In this document: piece after piece, positions 23,808 through 32,627 of the stretch | Position numbering within the stretch: position 1 is the stretch's first letter | Layout of the letters: each line of letters begins with the position of its first letter | From: Planctomycetota bacterium | GTDB taxonomy: Bacteria > Planctomycetota > UBA1135 > GCA-002686595 | NCBI GenBank assembly: GCA_016872795.1 | Contig: VGYZ01000021.1 | Span: 1 to 51,868 of the forward strand | Direction of reading: 5' to 3' | DNA length: 51,868 nt | Position numbers and translations under genes: made by a program | Notes under the pieces: generated by a model | Seen by the model: the letters and a program-made list of their open reading frames with translations, nothing else | Database searches by the model: none | Told to the model about the DNA's origin: nothing

Positions 23808-24404
23808 CTAGTCCTCGCTCGCCGGGCCTTGCGTGACCGTGCCGTAGGCCACAAGCGCCTTCGGCCGCGCGATTTTTTCCACATGGGGCTCGTCGGCCGT
23901 GAGGTGCAGGAAGGTCGGCGGATCGATCCAGACGCTCAGTCGGTACTCCGCATCGCCGCTGTAGGACATCACCACGAGCTGGTAGTCCTCGAAGGTGCCG
24001 GAGACCGTGAAGCGGCCGGACTCGGTGGCGTAGGGGCTCTCCCAGAGCAGCACGAACTGGCCGAGGTAGGGGTCCCAGACGCCGAAGTCGAGGTCGGCGG
24101 AACCGACGACGGGCTCGAGGAAGAACTCGACATCGTGGGGCTCGCCGGAGGTCAGGCCGAAGCCGTCGAAGGGGTCGTAGAGGTCGTCGCGGATGCGGCC
24201 GCCGATCACGAACGCGTCGCCGACATAGGTCGTGCCGAGGTAGTCCGGGCAGCAGCCATCGTCATTGGGCTCGATTTCCCAGATGTCGTAGGGGGGCGGC
24301 GTGTCGTCGGGCGTGCCGCAGCCGCCGCAGTCGGTGCACGCGGGGCACAGCAGCGCCAGCGGGGCGAGGAGCAGGGGAGCGGTCGCGAGGCGGGGGAGGA
24401 GCAT
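23808..24404 (-). CDS. Secreted protein with a pre-peptidase C-terminal-like domain
   Basis: A 198-aa exported protein. ATG at 24404 starts a signal (MLLPRLATAPLLLAPLALLCPAC) that may be lipidated at Cys23 although the lipobox is weak. A Cys/Gly-rich CTDCGGCG then a Pro linker lead into IEPNDDG, the usual opening of the pre-peptidase C-terminal (PPC) beta-sandwich. Consistent later segments are AFVIGGRI, EPHDVEFFLEP, LDFGVWDP and YQLVVMSYSGDAEYRLSV. PPC domains are usually appendages of secreted enzymes; here it stands alone. Function unknown. Confidence 0.68.
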   Translation of the reverse strand: MLLPRLATAPLLLAPLALLCPACTDCGGCGTPDDTPPPYDIWEIEPNDDGCCPDYLGTTYVGDAFVIGGRIRDDLYDPFDGFGLTSGEPHDVEFFLEPVVGSADLDFGVWDPYLGQFVLLWESPYATESGRFTVSGTFEDYQLVVMSYSGDAEYRLSVWIDPPTFLHLTADEPHVEKIARPKALVAYGTVTQGPASED

Positions 24405-24555
24405 GGCGGGTGTCCTTGGCTTGGGGGGAGCGGGGCGAACGCCTCGCATCCGCCCATGGGAACGGCAACGCGCGTGCCACCCGAACAGGCCCACGGCGCG
24501 GGCTCCCGCCGCTCGCGCGCGTCCTCCCGAGGGGACACTCGTTCCCCGGCCGAGC

Positions 24556-25017
24556 TCACCAGCGGTGGTAGGCCGGATGCCCTTCCTTGACCGCCACGAA
24601 CACGCCGCGGCAGGTGGCCGTCACGACGCCGTTGGAGGAGAGTGTCGCCTCGATCGTCGCGCGGTCGTCGCTCGCCTCCGTCACGCGCGCCTCGAGGTGC
24701 ACGGGCTCTTGCGAGGGCGTCGGGCGCTTCATCTTGACATGGAACTCCGCCGTCACGGTGCAGGGCGGAAGGTCGGCGCCGCGGCGGTTCATCAGGTGCC
24801 AGGCGGCGCTCCAATTCGAGTGGCAATCGAGCAGGGTGCCGATGATCCCGCCGTTGAGCATGCCGGTGAAGGCCTCGTGGTGCGCTTGCGCCGTCCAGTC
24901 GGCGACCACGACCTCGCCCTGCGGGATGCTGCGGATGCGCAGGCCTTGGTCGTTGGCCGGGCCGCAGCCGAAGCAGCGGTTGTGGGGTGCGAAACGCTCT
25001 TGGAGGCTGTGGCTCAT
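24556..25017 (-). CDS. PaaI-type hotdog thioesterase
   Basis: A 153-aa single hotdog-fold protein. NRCFGCGPANDQGLRI at residues 13-28 and the helix segment GMLNGGIIGTLLDCHSNWSAAWHL are characteristic of the PaaI/YbgC-like acyl-CoA thioesterase group with the FGCG opening. Followed by EFHVKMKRPTPS and an ATCRGVFVAVK strand. Acts on an acyl-CoA in the cytoplasm, substrate unknown. It is divergent from miaB with 111 bp between starts. Confidence 0.82.
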   Translation of the reverse strand: MSHSLQERFAPHNRCFGCGPANDQGLRIRSIPQGEVVVADWTAQAHHEAFTGMLNGGIIGTLLDCHSNWSAAWHLMNRRGADLPPCTVTAEFHVKMKRPTPSQEPVHLEARVTEASDDRATIEATLSSNGVVTATCRGVFVAVKEGHPAYHRW

Positions 25018-25072
25018 CGCGGCGCGCAGCGGCTCTCTCGCCCCGCTCCCGACGCTCCGGCGCGCCCGCGGG

Positions 25073-25101
25073 GTGACAGGGGCGAGCCGTGCGGGCACAA
25101 T
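25073..25101 (+). promoter_or_regulatory. Promoter of miaB
   Basis: GTGACA (25073-25078), 17-bp spacer, CACAAT (25096-25101), then CTTGCGCCC. Start codon 28 bases downstream of the -10. One of the best-spaced promoters in the window. Confidence 0.6.
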
Positions 25102-25128
25102 CTTGCGCCCTCGTACTCGAGCCCGATC

Positions 25129-26571
25129 ATGACCCTGCCGCGCTTCCAATCCAAGGCCCACGGCGACGCGACCGCGGCCCCGAAGCTGCATGTCGTCACA
25201 TTCGGCTGCCAGATGAACAAGTACGACTCGCTCTCGGTCGAGGGGCGCTTTCGCCGTCAGGGCTGGCAGACCACGGAGGCCATCGACGAGGCGGATCTGG
25301 TGCTCTTCAACACCTGCTCCGTGCGCGAGCACGCCGAGGAGCGCGTGTTCAGCTGGGTGGGGGAGCTGCGCCGGGCGAAGGAGCGCCGCCCCGACCTCGT
25401 GGTGGGCGTGATGGGCTGCATGGCCGAGCGTCTCGGCGACGAGATCTACGGCCGCTCGCCGGTGGTCGATCTGGTAGTCGGCACGCGCTCGTTCCAGCAC
25501 TTGCCGGCGCTCGTCGACGAGGTGCGCGAGAAGCGCTCGGCGACGCCGCTGCGCCCCGCGCGCGTGACGCGCTTGGGCTTCGATGAGGAGCCGGATGCGA
25601 GCCGAGCTGGCGAGGCTTATGCCGGCGGGCGCCACGCGTACCTGACCGTGATGCGCGGCTGCGACCTCAACTGCACCTTCTGCATCGTGCCGAAGGTGCG
25701 CGGCCGCGTGCTGTCGCGCGGCATCGACGCGCTCGTCGACGAGGCGCGCTGGATGATCGACTCCGGCGCGCAGGTGCTCACGCTCCTCGGACAGACGGTG
25801 AACAGCTGGGGCGAGGACCTGCCCGTACCAGAGGGCGACGCGCCGCGCGGCCGCGGGCGTCAGGGCCGTCCCGCGCTCGCGGACCTGATCTACAAGCTGC
25901 AGGAACTGAACGGTCTCGAGCGCCTGCGGCTGATCACGCTGCATCCCTCGTATGTCACGCCCGCGCTCGCGCAGGCCTTGCGCGACTGCGACAAGTGCGA
26001 CCGCTTCCTGCCCTTGCCCGCGCAGTCGGGCTCCGACGATGTGCTGCGGCGCATGAAGCGCGGCTACACGACCGACCTCTACCGGCGGCGCGTCGAGATC
26101 CTGCGCGAGCACTGCCCCGACATCGAGCTCGGCTCGGACTGGATCGTCGGCTTCCCCGGCGAGAGCGACGAGGACTTCGCGGCGACGGAGCGCTTCCTCG
26201 CCGAGCAGCGCTTCCTCGTCAACTATGTCTTCCAGTACAGCCCGCGTCCGTCGACGGCCGCCGAGGCGCTCCCAGACGATGTGCCCGACGCGACGAAGCG
26301 CGAGCGCAACAACCGCCTGCTCGACTTGGGCGAGACGGTCGCGCTCGCGCGGCTGCGCGAGTACCTCGGGCGCGAACTCCCCGTGTTCGTCGAGGATCCG
26401 CACGAGAAGCACGCTGGCGTGCTGCGCGCGCGCACGCACACCGGCGTCTCGGTCTCGCTCAAGGGCGACGCGTCGCTCGCGGGCACCACGCAGCGCGTGA
26501 AGATCGAGGACTGCACGGCCTTCAGCCTCGCCGGCACGCTCGCCAGCGAAGTCGTCGCGCGGCCGAAGTAA
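25129..26571 (+). CDS. miaB: tRNA-2-methylthio-N6-isopentenyladenosine synthase
   Basis: A 480-aa radical SAM methylthiotransferase that adds the 2-methylthio group to i6A37 of tRNAs. The N-terminal UPF0004 domain has three cluster cysteines (TFGCQMNKYDS, NTCSVREHAEE, GCMAER). The radical SAM motif is RGCDLNCTFC around residue 182, followed by PKVRGRVLSR, LLGQTVNSWG, PLPAQSGSDDVLRRMKRGYT, IVGFPGESDEDF, VFQYSPRP. A C-terminal TRAM domain is suggested by the last 70 residues. Length is normal for MiaB (about 450-480). The start ATG 25129 lies just after the promoter. The insertion of a basic Gly/Arg loop (DAPRGRGRQGRP) near residue 240 is unusual. Confidence 0.95.
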   Translation: MTLPRFQSKAHGDATAAPKLHVVTFGCQMNKYDSLSVEGRFRRQGWQTTEAIDEADLVLFNTCSVREHAEERVFSWVGELRRAKERRPDLVVGVMGCMAERLGDEIYGRSPVVDLVVGTRSFQHLPALVDEVREKRSATPLRPARVTRLGFDEEPDASRAGEAYAGGRHAYLTVMRGCDLNCTFCIVPKVRGRVLSRGIDALVDEARWMIDSGAQVLTLLGQTVNSWGEDLPVPEGDAPRGRGRQGRPALADLIYKLQELNGLERLRLITLHPSYVTPALAQALRDCDKCDRFLPLPAQSGSDDVLRRMKRGYTTDLYRRRVEILREHCPDIELGSDWIVGFPGESDEDFAATERFLAEQRFLVNYVFQYSPRPSTAAEALPDDVPDATKRERNNRLLDLGETVALARLREYLGRELPVFVEDPHEKHAGVLRARTHTGVSVSLKGDASLAGTTQRVKIEDCTAFSLAGTLASEVVARPK

Positions 26572-26583
26572 CCGCCGCTCGCG

Positions 26584-27624
26584 TCAGCGCGCGGGAAGCC
26601 AGCCGAGCCCGTCAGGCTCGCGGCCGGTGGGAATGCGCGCGGTGAAGGTCCACGTCTCGAGCGAGAGCTCGCTCACGAGGTCGCTGTTCGTCGCGGCGAT
26701 CCACGCCAGCGGTGCGCGCTGATGGATGTAGATCCCGATCGGTGTCGGGCTCGCGGCGAAGTCGCGGCCGAGCAGGTTGGAGGCGGCGCTCTCCGTCGGA
26801 GTGAGGCCGAGCGGGATGCGGCGCACTTCCTTGCGCGTGCGCGCATCGAAGACCGCGAGGTCGCCGGACTGGGCGCAGGAGACAAGTACATGCCGTCCGT
26901 CGCGCGTGAACTTGAGCCGGATCGGGAAGCGCGGGCAGGCCAGCGTCGCCGTGACCATGAGCGTGCGCGCGTCGATCACGGTCAGCGTGTCGTCGCCGCG
27001 ATTGCCGACCCACAGCTCGGCGCCATTGGGAGAGAGGTCGAGCGCCTCGGGGCCCTTTCCGGTCCTGACCTGCGCCAAGAGCGCTCCCGTCGCGACATCG
27101 AGCACCGAGACCGTGTCGGACTGCATGTTGGTCGAGAACACGCGACTCGCATCGGGTGCGAGCGCGAGCATGTGCGAGAGCTTGGCCTGCGTGGGCAGGA
27201 CGCGGCGCACCTCGCCCGCGGGCACATCGACCTCGAGCAGCGCCGCGCTCGTTTCGCTCGTGACGAGCACGCGCGCGTCGTCGAGCCACTCGATGCCATG
27301 GGGGCGCTGGTGGCCGAGCTCGATCGTGCGCACGAGTCGGCCGTCGCGCGCATCGAGCACGGTCAGGGTGCTGCCGGGGTCTTGCGCCCCGTAGTCGCAC
27401 ACGACCGCGAGCTCGCCGCGGCAGGCGACCTCGTGCGGCCCCGTGCCCGTCGCGGCGCGCAGCTGCTCCGTGCGCGCGTCGAGGTCGAACCACATCGCCG
27501 TGGCGTCGCTCTTGTGCAGCACGACGAGCGTGCCGAGCGGCTCCGGCGCGGGCGGCGGCGTGCTCGCGCAGCCGAGGAGCGAGGCCAGCGGAAGCAGGAA
27601 AGCGAGGGTGCGGAGATTGGGCAT
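26584..27624 (-). CDS. YVTN-type beta-propeller lipoprotein
   Basis: A 346-aa lipoprotein: signal with a good lipobox LLGC (Cys19), Pro-rich linker, then a seven-bladed-type propeller. Blades show repeats such as VLDARDGRLVRTIELG, VSVLDVATGALLAQVRTG, LTVIDARTLMVTATLACP and LAVFDARTRKEVRRIPLG, with GxELWVGNRGDDT loops. Such YVTN propellers are frequently surface-layer or electron-carrier-linked proteins; function unknown. It faces miaB with 12 bp between stops, so there is no terminator. Confidence 0.82.
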   Translation of the reverse strand: MPNLRTLAFLLPLASLLGCASTPPPAPEPLGTLVVLHKSDATAMWFDLDARTEQLRAATGTGPHEVACRGELAVVCDYGAQDPGSTLTVLDARDGRLVRTIELGHQRPHGIEWLDDARVLVTSETSAALLEVDVPAGEVRRVLPTQAKLSHMLALAPDASRVFSTNMQSDTVSVLDVATGALLAQVRTGKGPEALDLSPNGAELWVGNRGDDTLTVIDARTLMVTATLACPRFPIRLKFTRDGRHVLVSCAQSGDLAVFDARTRKEVRRIPLGLTPTESAASNLLGRDFAASPTPIGIYIHQRAPLAWIAATNSDLVSELSLETWTFTARIPTGREPDGLGWLPAR

Positions 27625-27694
27625 GGTGCGGCACTGCGTTGAGGGGCTCGGTGAGCCGGCGTAGGATCGCACGGGAGCCGCGAGGCTTCCATCC

Positions 27695-28861
27695 ATGCTC
27701 CACGACGCACCTTCCTCGCCGCGGTCGCCCTGGCGCCGCGGATTCCTCGTGTCGCTCGCGACGCTCGTCCTCCTGCTGCTCGCCTTCGAGACCGTGCCGC
27801 GCTTGGTCGCGATCGACGGGCTGCGCCCCGAGGAGCTCGATCCGGTCGCCGCGGCCTTCGTGAACTCGCGCGTCCAGCCGCACCCGTACCTCGCGTACGC
27901 GGGGCGGCCGGGTTTCCACAAGCCCGCGACGGACACGGATCCGGTCGTGGTCGCGCACAACAGCATGGGCTTCAACAGCGCGGAGGTGAGCTGGAAGAAG
28001 CCCCAAGGCACCTACCGCATCGTGTGCCTCGGCGGATCGAGCACCTATGGCATCGGACCGAGCTCGACATGGACCAACTGGCCTGTGAAGCTCGGCGAGG
28101 AACTCAGCGCGCGCGCCGCGCGCCCGATCGAGGTCGTCAACCTCGGCTGTCAGGGCTACTCGACCTTCGAGAGCCAGATCAACCTCGCGCTGCGCGGCGT
28201 CGACCTCGAGCCGGATCTCGTCGTCGTGTACCACACCATCAACGACCTGCGCTGCGCGCTCTACCCCGGCGTCGTGCGCGACAACGCGCACTGGCGCGCG
28301 GTGTGGCCGGTCGAGCGCAAGCTGCCGCTCGAAGCCGCGCTCGAGGACAGCCTCGCGTACAGGACCTGGCGGCGTTACATGACGAATTGGGCCGAGGAGC
28401 GCATGAACCTCGGCGCCTATGCGATCGTCGACTTTGGCAAGTACGCGCCCGATGACTATGCGCAGCCGACGGATCCCGACCTCGGCTTCGACGCCTATCG
28501 CCGCAACTTGGTGAACATCGTGGCGCTCGCGCGCGCGCACGGTGCGGAGGTGCTGTTCGTGACCGAGGCCTGCCGGATGGGGGACCTCGATCGTTTTGGT
28601 TCCGCGCAGCTGCAGCGCGCGGGCTACGAGCGCATGACGCAGACGCTCAAGGATGTCGCGCAGCAGCGCGGGGTGCCGCTGTGCGATGCGCGCTCGGTGC
28701 TCGAGAGCACGGCGGATGCCCAGCGCGCCGAGAGCGGCGCCGATCGCATCTTCGTGCGTCCCGACAAGCGAAACGGCGAGGTGCACATGACCGACGAGGG
28801 CTGCCTGTTGCTGGCCCAGACGCTCGCGCAGCGCATCGCCGAGCTCGGGCTCGTGAAGTAG
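27695..28861 (+). CDS. Membrane-anchored SGNH/GDSL hydrolase
   Basis: A 388-aa protein with an N-terminal transmembrane helix (about residues 17-33) and a periplasmic SGNH hydrolase domain. Block I is VCLGGSSTYGIG with the catalytic Ser, block II NLGCQGYSTFES, block III HTINDLR with the Asn. The late catalytic His is in NGEVHMTDEG, but the usual Asp three residues before that His is Gly, with Asn or Glu close by. It is probably an esterase acting on cell-envelope acyl or acetyl groups. A TAGGAT -10-like element lies near 27663. A long perfect hairpin terminator follows the gene. Confidence 0.8.
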   Translation: MLHDAPSSPRSPWRRGFLVSLATLVLLLLAFETVPRLVAIDGLRPEELDPVAAAFVNSRVQPHPYLAYAGRPGFHKPATDTDPVVVAHNSMGFNSAEVSWKKPQGTYRIVCLGGSSTYGIGPSSTWTNWPVKLGEELSARAARPIEVVNLGCQGYSTFESQINLALRGVDLEPDLVVVYHTINDLRCALYPGVVRDNAHWRAVWPVERKLPLEAALEDSLAYRTWRRYMTNWAEERMNLGAYAIVDFGKYAPDDYAQPTDPDLGFDAYRRNLVNIVALARAHGAEVLFVTEACRMGDLDRFGSAQLQRAGYERMTQTLKDVAQQRGVPLCDARSVLESTADAQRAESGADRIFVRPDKRNGEVHMTDEGCLLLAQTLAQRIAELGLVK

Positions 28862-28895
28862 CGCGCGCGCCGGACGCGGCGCCGCAGGACAAGCG

Positions 28896-28947
28896 AGCGC
28901 GCCCGCTGCGGAACACTTGGTTCGCAGCGGGCGCGCTGTGCTCTTTT
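28896..28947 (+). terminator. Intrinsic terminator after the SGNH hydrolase
   Basis: Perfect 15-bp arms (28896-28910 and 28923-28937) with a 12-nt loop, followed by GTGCTCTTTTCC on the plus strand. It separates the SGNH gene from the convergent mdh. Confidence 0.85.
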
Positions 28948-28957
28948 CCGACGTCGA

Positions 28958-29953
28958 TCAGGCGAGCAGCGTCTTGACGACTTCGCGTTCGCCTTCGAGC
29001 TCCTTGATCGTGGCCGCGAGCTTCTCCTTCAAGAAGTCGTTGAGCTCGAGGCCCTGCACGATGCTCCAGCCGCCCTTGCCGTCCGAGCGCACCGGGTAGC
29101 CGAAGATCAGGCCCTCGGGCACGCCGTAGGAGCCATCCGAGCACACGCACACCGAGCGATACTCGCCCGCGGGCGTGGCGGTGTGCAGGTCGCGCACATG
29201 GTCGACGAGCGCGTTGGCCGCGGAGGCCGCGCTCGACACGCCGCGGGCCGCGATGATGGCGGCGCCGCGCTGCTGCACGGTCTTGATGAAGTCGCCCTTG
29301 AGCCACGCCTGGTCGGCGATGACCTTGGCCGCGGACTGGCCGCGGATCTTGGCGTTGTAGAAGTCGGGGACTTGCGTGGCGCTGTGGTTGCCCCAGATCA
29401 GCGCGCCGGAGACATCCGTGATCGGCACGCCCGCCTTGTGGGCGAGCTGCGCCCGCGCGCGGTTCTGGTCGAGGCGCGTCATGGCGGTGAAGCGCTCCTT
29501 GGGCACGCTCTTGGCGGCCTGCATCGCGATCCACGCGTTGGTGTTGCAGGGGTTGCCGACGACGGCGATGCGCACATTCGACGCGGCGTGCTCCGCGATC
29601 GCGCGGCCCTGGCCGACGAAGATCGCGCCGTTGTCCTTGAGGAGGTCATTGCGCTCCATGCCCGGGCCGCGCGGCTTGGCGCCGACTAGACAGGCCCAGT
29701 GGACATCCTTGAAGCCGACTTTCGGGTCGCTGGTGAGGACCATGTCCCGCAGCAGCGGGAAGGCGCAGTCCTCGAGCTCCATCGCAACGCCCTTCAAGGC
29801 CGCCATGGCCTTCTCGTTGGGAATCTCGATCATGTGCAGGATGACGGGCTGCTCGGGCCCGAACATCTGGCCGGAGGCGATGCGGGGGAGGAGCGCGTAG
29901 CCGATCTGGCCGGCGGCTCCCGTGATGGCGACGCGAATCGGGGCGGGGGTCAT
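28958..29953 (-). CDS. mdh: Malate dehydrogenase
   Basis: A 331-aa NAD(P)-dependent malate dehydrogenase of the cytosolic/type 2 branch, interconverting malate and oxaloacetate. NAD motif [19 protein letters not shown] near residue 10, [20 protein letters not shown] with the Asp/Arg pair, [13 protein letters not shown] with the catalytic His, [17 protein letters not shown]. Length and motifs match the group of about 330 residues. I use the ATG at 29953, right before the [11 protein letters not shown] strand. The frame is open to 30070 but that prefix is not conserved-looking. No other citrate-cycle gene adjoins it. Confidence 0.95.
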   Translation of the reverse strand: MTPAPIRVAITGAAGQIGYALLPRIASGQMFGPEQPVILHMIEIPNEKAMAALKGVAMELEDCAFPLLRDMVLTSDPKVGFKDVHWACLVGAKPRGPGMERNDLLKDNGAIFVGQGRAIAEHAASNVRIAVVGNPCNTNAWIAMQAAKSVPKERFTAMTRLDQNRARAQLAHKAGVPITDVSGALIWGNHSATQVPDFYNAKIRGQSAAKVIADQAWLKGDFIKTVQQRGAAIIAARGVSSAASAANALVDHVRDLHTATPAGEYRSVCVCSDGSYGVPEGLIFGYPVRSDGKGGWSIVQGLELNDFLKEKLAATIKELEGEREVVKTLLA

Positions 29954-30129
29954 GCGTGGGGTCAGGGGTGAGTTCGACGGGGTCGGGACAGGCCCGACAG
30001 TTTGCCGAGCGCGGGGGCCGGATGGCACTCCGCTCCGAGGCAAAATTGGGCGCAGGAAGTCCTTTCGCACGGTGCGTAGGTGGCTTGAGCGTTCCTGGAG
30101 GGGATGGGCGCTCGAACCCGACCGCGGCG

Positions 30130-30140
30130 GGCGCTAGCTT
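30130..30140 (+). promoter_or_regulatory. -10 element of ribD
   Basis: TAGCTT within GCTAGCTTGTA, about 98 bases before the ATG at 30235. The intervening leader has no FMN-riboswitch signature. Confidence 0.35.
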
Positions 30141-30234
30141 GTACTCGGAGGCGGCCAAGCTCCGAAGAAGTGGTGTTTGGATCCTCCGCCCCGCGCAACC
30201 ATCACGGTCGGGCGCAGCCCCGCGCAGGATCCCC

Positions 30235-31395
30235 ATGAGCGAGATGGCCACCACCAGCCTGAGCGAGTCGAGCCTGCGCGAGATCCTCGTGGATCTCTCG
30301 GCGCAGGCGCGTCTTCGGCGCTTCGAGGTGGCACCCAACCCCTGCGTCGGCGCGGCCGTGATCGCGGGTGGGCAGGTGATCGCGCGAGGCTTTCACGAGC
30401 GCTGGGGCGGGCCCCACGCCGAGGTGGAGGCCCTCGCTGCGGCTGTCGCGAGCGGCGTGCCGAGTTCGAGCTTTGAGGCACTGGTGGTCACGCTGGAGCC
30501 CTGCTCCAGCCACGGCAAGACTCCGCCCTGCACGGACGCGATCCGCGCCAGCGGCCTGCGCCATGTGATCGTCGGAGCGCTCGACCCTGACCCGCGCCAC
30601 CGCGGCGCCGGCCTGAGGCTCCTGCAGGAGGCCGGCATCGAGGTCGAGTTCGTGCCGCGCGCGAGCGAGCTCGACCGCACGGTGCCGCACTTCCTGCGCT
30701 GGATCGACTTCGACCGCCAGCGCCGCCCGCACCCGTGGACGATCGCCAAGTGGGCCCAGACGCGCTCGGGCCAGCTGACGCCGCCTCCCTCGATCGGTGG
30801 AGGGCGTTGGATCAGCGGGCCCGACTCGCTGCGCGAGGTGCACCTCTTGCGCGGCCGCGTCGACGCGATCGTAAGCGGCGTCACGACCGTGCTGCGCGAC
30901 GACCCGCGCTTCACCGTGCGACCGCCGGGCGATCCGGCGCGCCCGCCGCTGCGCGTGATCCTCGACAGCTACCTGCGCACGCCGCCCGACTGCAAGCTGT
31001 TCGCGCCGCCGGGGCCGGGCGAGGGCGCGGGGCCGGTTCACATCCTGTGCCAAGCGGGCGCCAACTCCGCGCGCCATGTGGCGCTCGAGCGCGCGGGCGC
31101 GAAGGTGACCGGGCTGCGCTCGAGCGCAGAGGACCATGTGGCCCTGCGCGATGTGCAGGAGTGGCTGTGGGAGCAAGGCGTGCGGCGCGTGCTCCTCGAA
31201 GCCGGTCCGCAGTTGCTCTCGCGCCACCTCGAAGCGGGCTTCGTCGATCAGGTGCGCGTGTACACCGGCAGCGTGATGGGCGGCGAAGGCCCGACGATGG
31301 CGCCGTGGCTCACGCGCCTGCGCTTCGCCGAGCGCCTCGATCGCGAGGTTGCGGACGACGCGGTACTCGAGAGCTTCGTGCTGCCGAGCGAGTGA
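30235..31395 (+). CDS. ribD: Bifunctional riboflavin biosynthesis deaminase/reductase RibD
   Basis: A 386-aa enzyme with an N-terminal cytidine-deaminase-like domain (about residues 15-150) and a C-terminal reductase (about 160-380), converting the pyrimidine intermediate of riboflavin synthesis. The deaminase zinc motif is complete: HAEVEAL and PCSSHGKTPPCTDAI, preceded by PNPCVGAAVI. The reductase part shows RPHPWTIAKWAQTRSGQL, WISGPDSLREVHLLRGRVDAIVSG, LRDDPRFTVRPP and VRRVLLEAGPQLLS. Start ATG 30235; an ATG at 30244 is an alternative. No ribE, ribA or ribH nearby. It is convergent with the thioredoxin-like gene with 7 bp between stops. Confidence 0.94.
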   Translation: MSEMATTSLSESSLREILVDLSAQARLRRFEVAPNPCVGAAVIAGGQVIARGFHERWGGPHAEVEALAAAVASGVPSSSFEALVVTLEPCSSHGKTPPCTDAIRASGLRHVIVGALDPDPRHRGAGLRLLQEAGIEVEFVPRASELDRTVPHFLRWIDFDRQRRPHPWTIAKWAQTRSGQLTPPPSIGGGRWISGPDSLREVHLLRGRVDAIVSGVTTVLRDDPRFTVRPPGDPARPPLRVILDSYLRTPPDCKLFAPPGPGEGAGPVHILCQAGANSARHVALERAGAKVTGLRSSAEDHVALRDVQEWLWEQGVRRVLLEAGPQLLSRHLEAGFVDQVRVYTGSVMGGEGPTMAPWLTRLRFAERLDREVADDAVLESFVLPSE

Positions 31396-31402
31396 GCGCG
31401 GC

Positions 31403-32515
31403 CTACTTCGCCTCGCGGCGCTTGTCTTCGTCCGCCGCCCACTGTGGGTAGCGCGTGCGCGCCCGCGCGCCGGCCTGCGTGTCGGCGAACTTGCGCAGCA
31501 GCGTGCGCAGCTTCGCCTCGGCCTGCTTCGGCTCCTTGGCTTCGAGCGCCTGCGCGGCGCTCCAGAGTTGCTCCGCCTCCTGCTCGCGCTTCCACGCCGC
31601 GATCGCGTCCTTGGCCGCCTTGTCCTTCTCCATGGCGAGGAGTTCGCGCACGAGCTCCCTCTCGAGCGGCGTGCCCACCAGCGCCAGACGCAGCGCGTCG
31701 AGCTCGCGGTAGCCGTCCACATGCTTGCCGGCGGCGAAGCTCTCGCGCGCGGCCTTGCGAGCGTCCTCGATCGAGCCCCGTGCACGCGCCTCGCCCTCGC
31801 GCGCCGTCTGCGCGAAGCTCGTCTTGGTCGTGATGCCGAGCACCTTTGTGTAGGTCGCCCACGCGGCTCCGAACTGTCCCTTGTCGATCTCGCTCGCCGC
31901 GCGCGCGAGCAGGGCGCGAATGTCCGCGAGCTGAACTTCCGTGAGCCCTTCGCCCGCCTTCGACTGCGCGAGCTTGATCGCCGCGATCACCTCGTCCCAG
32001 CTCGCGGCACTGCCCGTCGACCAGTCCTCGATCACTCGGCGATCCGCTCCCAGCAGCAGCGTCGCAGGCGACTTCAGCTCGCCTTCGACATTGTGCTCCT
32101 TGTAGACGCTGTCGAACAGCTTCTGGTGCGCCATGCAGGTCTCGCTGCGGTAGTGCGAGCACAGCTGCAGCGTGGACTTCTGGCCGCCGACCTCGACCTC
32201 GACCGGGCTCGGATCGTGCACGCCCGTGCCGCCGACGACGATCACGAGCAGCGGCGCGAGGGCGGCGAGGTCCGCGCGCGAAAAGATCTCCTTGCGGTAG
32301 GCCAGCACATCTTCGTGGGGTTCCTTGGGGTTCTCGTGAAAGGCAAACACGAGCAGCGGCACATTGCGATCGGCCGCGCGCGTGCGAGCTTCGTCGTAAC
32401 TGCCTTGGAAGGGAACCAGAGGCTTCGCGAGCGGCGGCTTGCGCGCTTGGAACGAACTCGCGGCGGCGAGCGCGAGGCCCGGGGCGAGCCACAGTGCGAG
32501 CATTGCATTCCACAT
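31403..32515 (-). CDS. Secreted thioredoxin-like protein with helical repeat tail
   Basis: A 370-aa exported protein with a signal peptide (MWNAMLALWLAPGLALAAAS). Residues about 40-160 resemble a thioredoxin-like/DUF255-type domain (DEARTRAADRNVPLLVFAFHENP, RADLAALAPLLVIVVGG, SPATLLLGADRRVIEDWSTG). No CxxC is present; isolated Cys residues occur in LCSHYRSETCMAHQ. So redox activity of the usual kind is not indicated. The C-terminal half (about 190-370) is charged helix, TPR-like, ending in QWAADEDKRREAK. It is divergent from the large TPR lipoprotein (112 bp). Function unknown. Confidence 0.68.
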   Translation of the reverse strand: MWNAMLALWLAPGLALAAASSFQARKPPLAKPLVPFQGSYDEARTRAADRNVPLLVFAFHENPKEPHEDVLAYRKEIFSRADLAALAPLLVIVVGGTGVHDPSPVEVEVGGQKSTLQLCSHYRSETCMAHQKLFDSVYKEHNVEGELKSPATLLLGADRRVIEDWSTGSAASWDEVIAAIKLAQSKAGEGLTEVQLADIRALLARAASEIDKGQFGAAWATYTKVLGITTKTSFAQTAREGEARARGSIEDARKAARESFAAGKHVDGYRELDALRLALVGTPLERELVRELLAMEKDKAAKDAIAAWKREQEAEQLWSAAQALEAKEPKQAEAKLRTLLRKFADTQAGARARTRYPQWAADEDKRREAK

Positions 32516-32627
32516 GCGCCTAGAGTCTGGCCCTCGGTGGCGCGGTCGCGCAAGCGGGAGCAGCGCAGGGACGGGCGACGGTTTGGGCTTGAGCGGGAGG
32601 CTCGGGCGTGCCGTAGTAGCGCGGGTG

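Noticed and set aside
29954-30234. FMN riboswitch upstream of ribD
   Set aside because: The conserved AGGG...CCGGCGGT core is absent from the leader.
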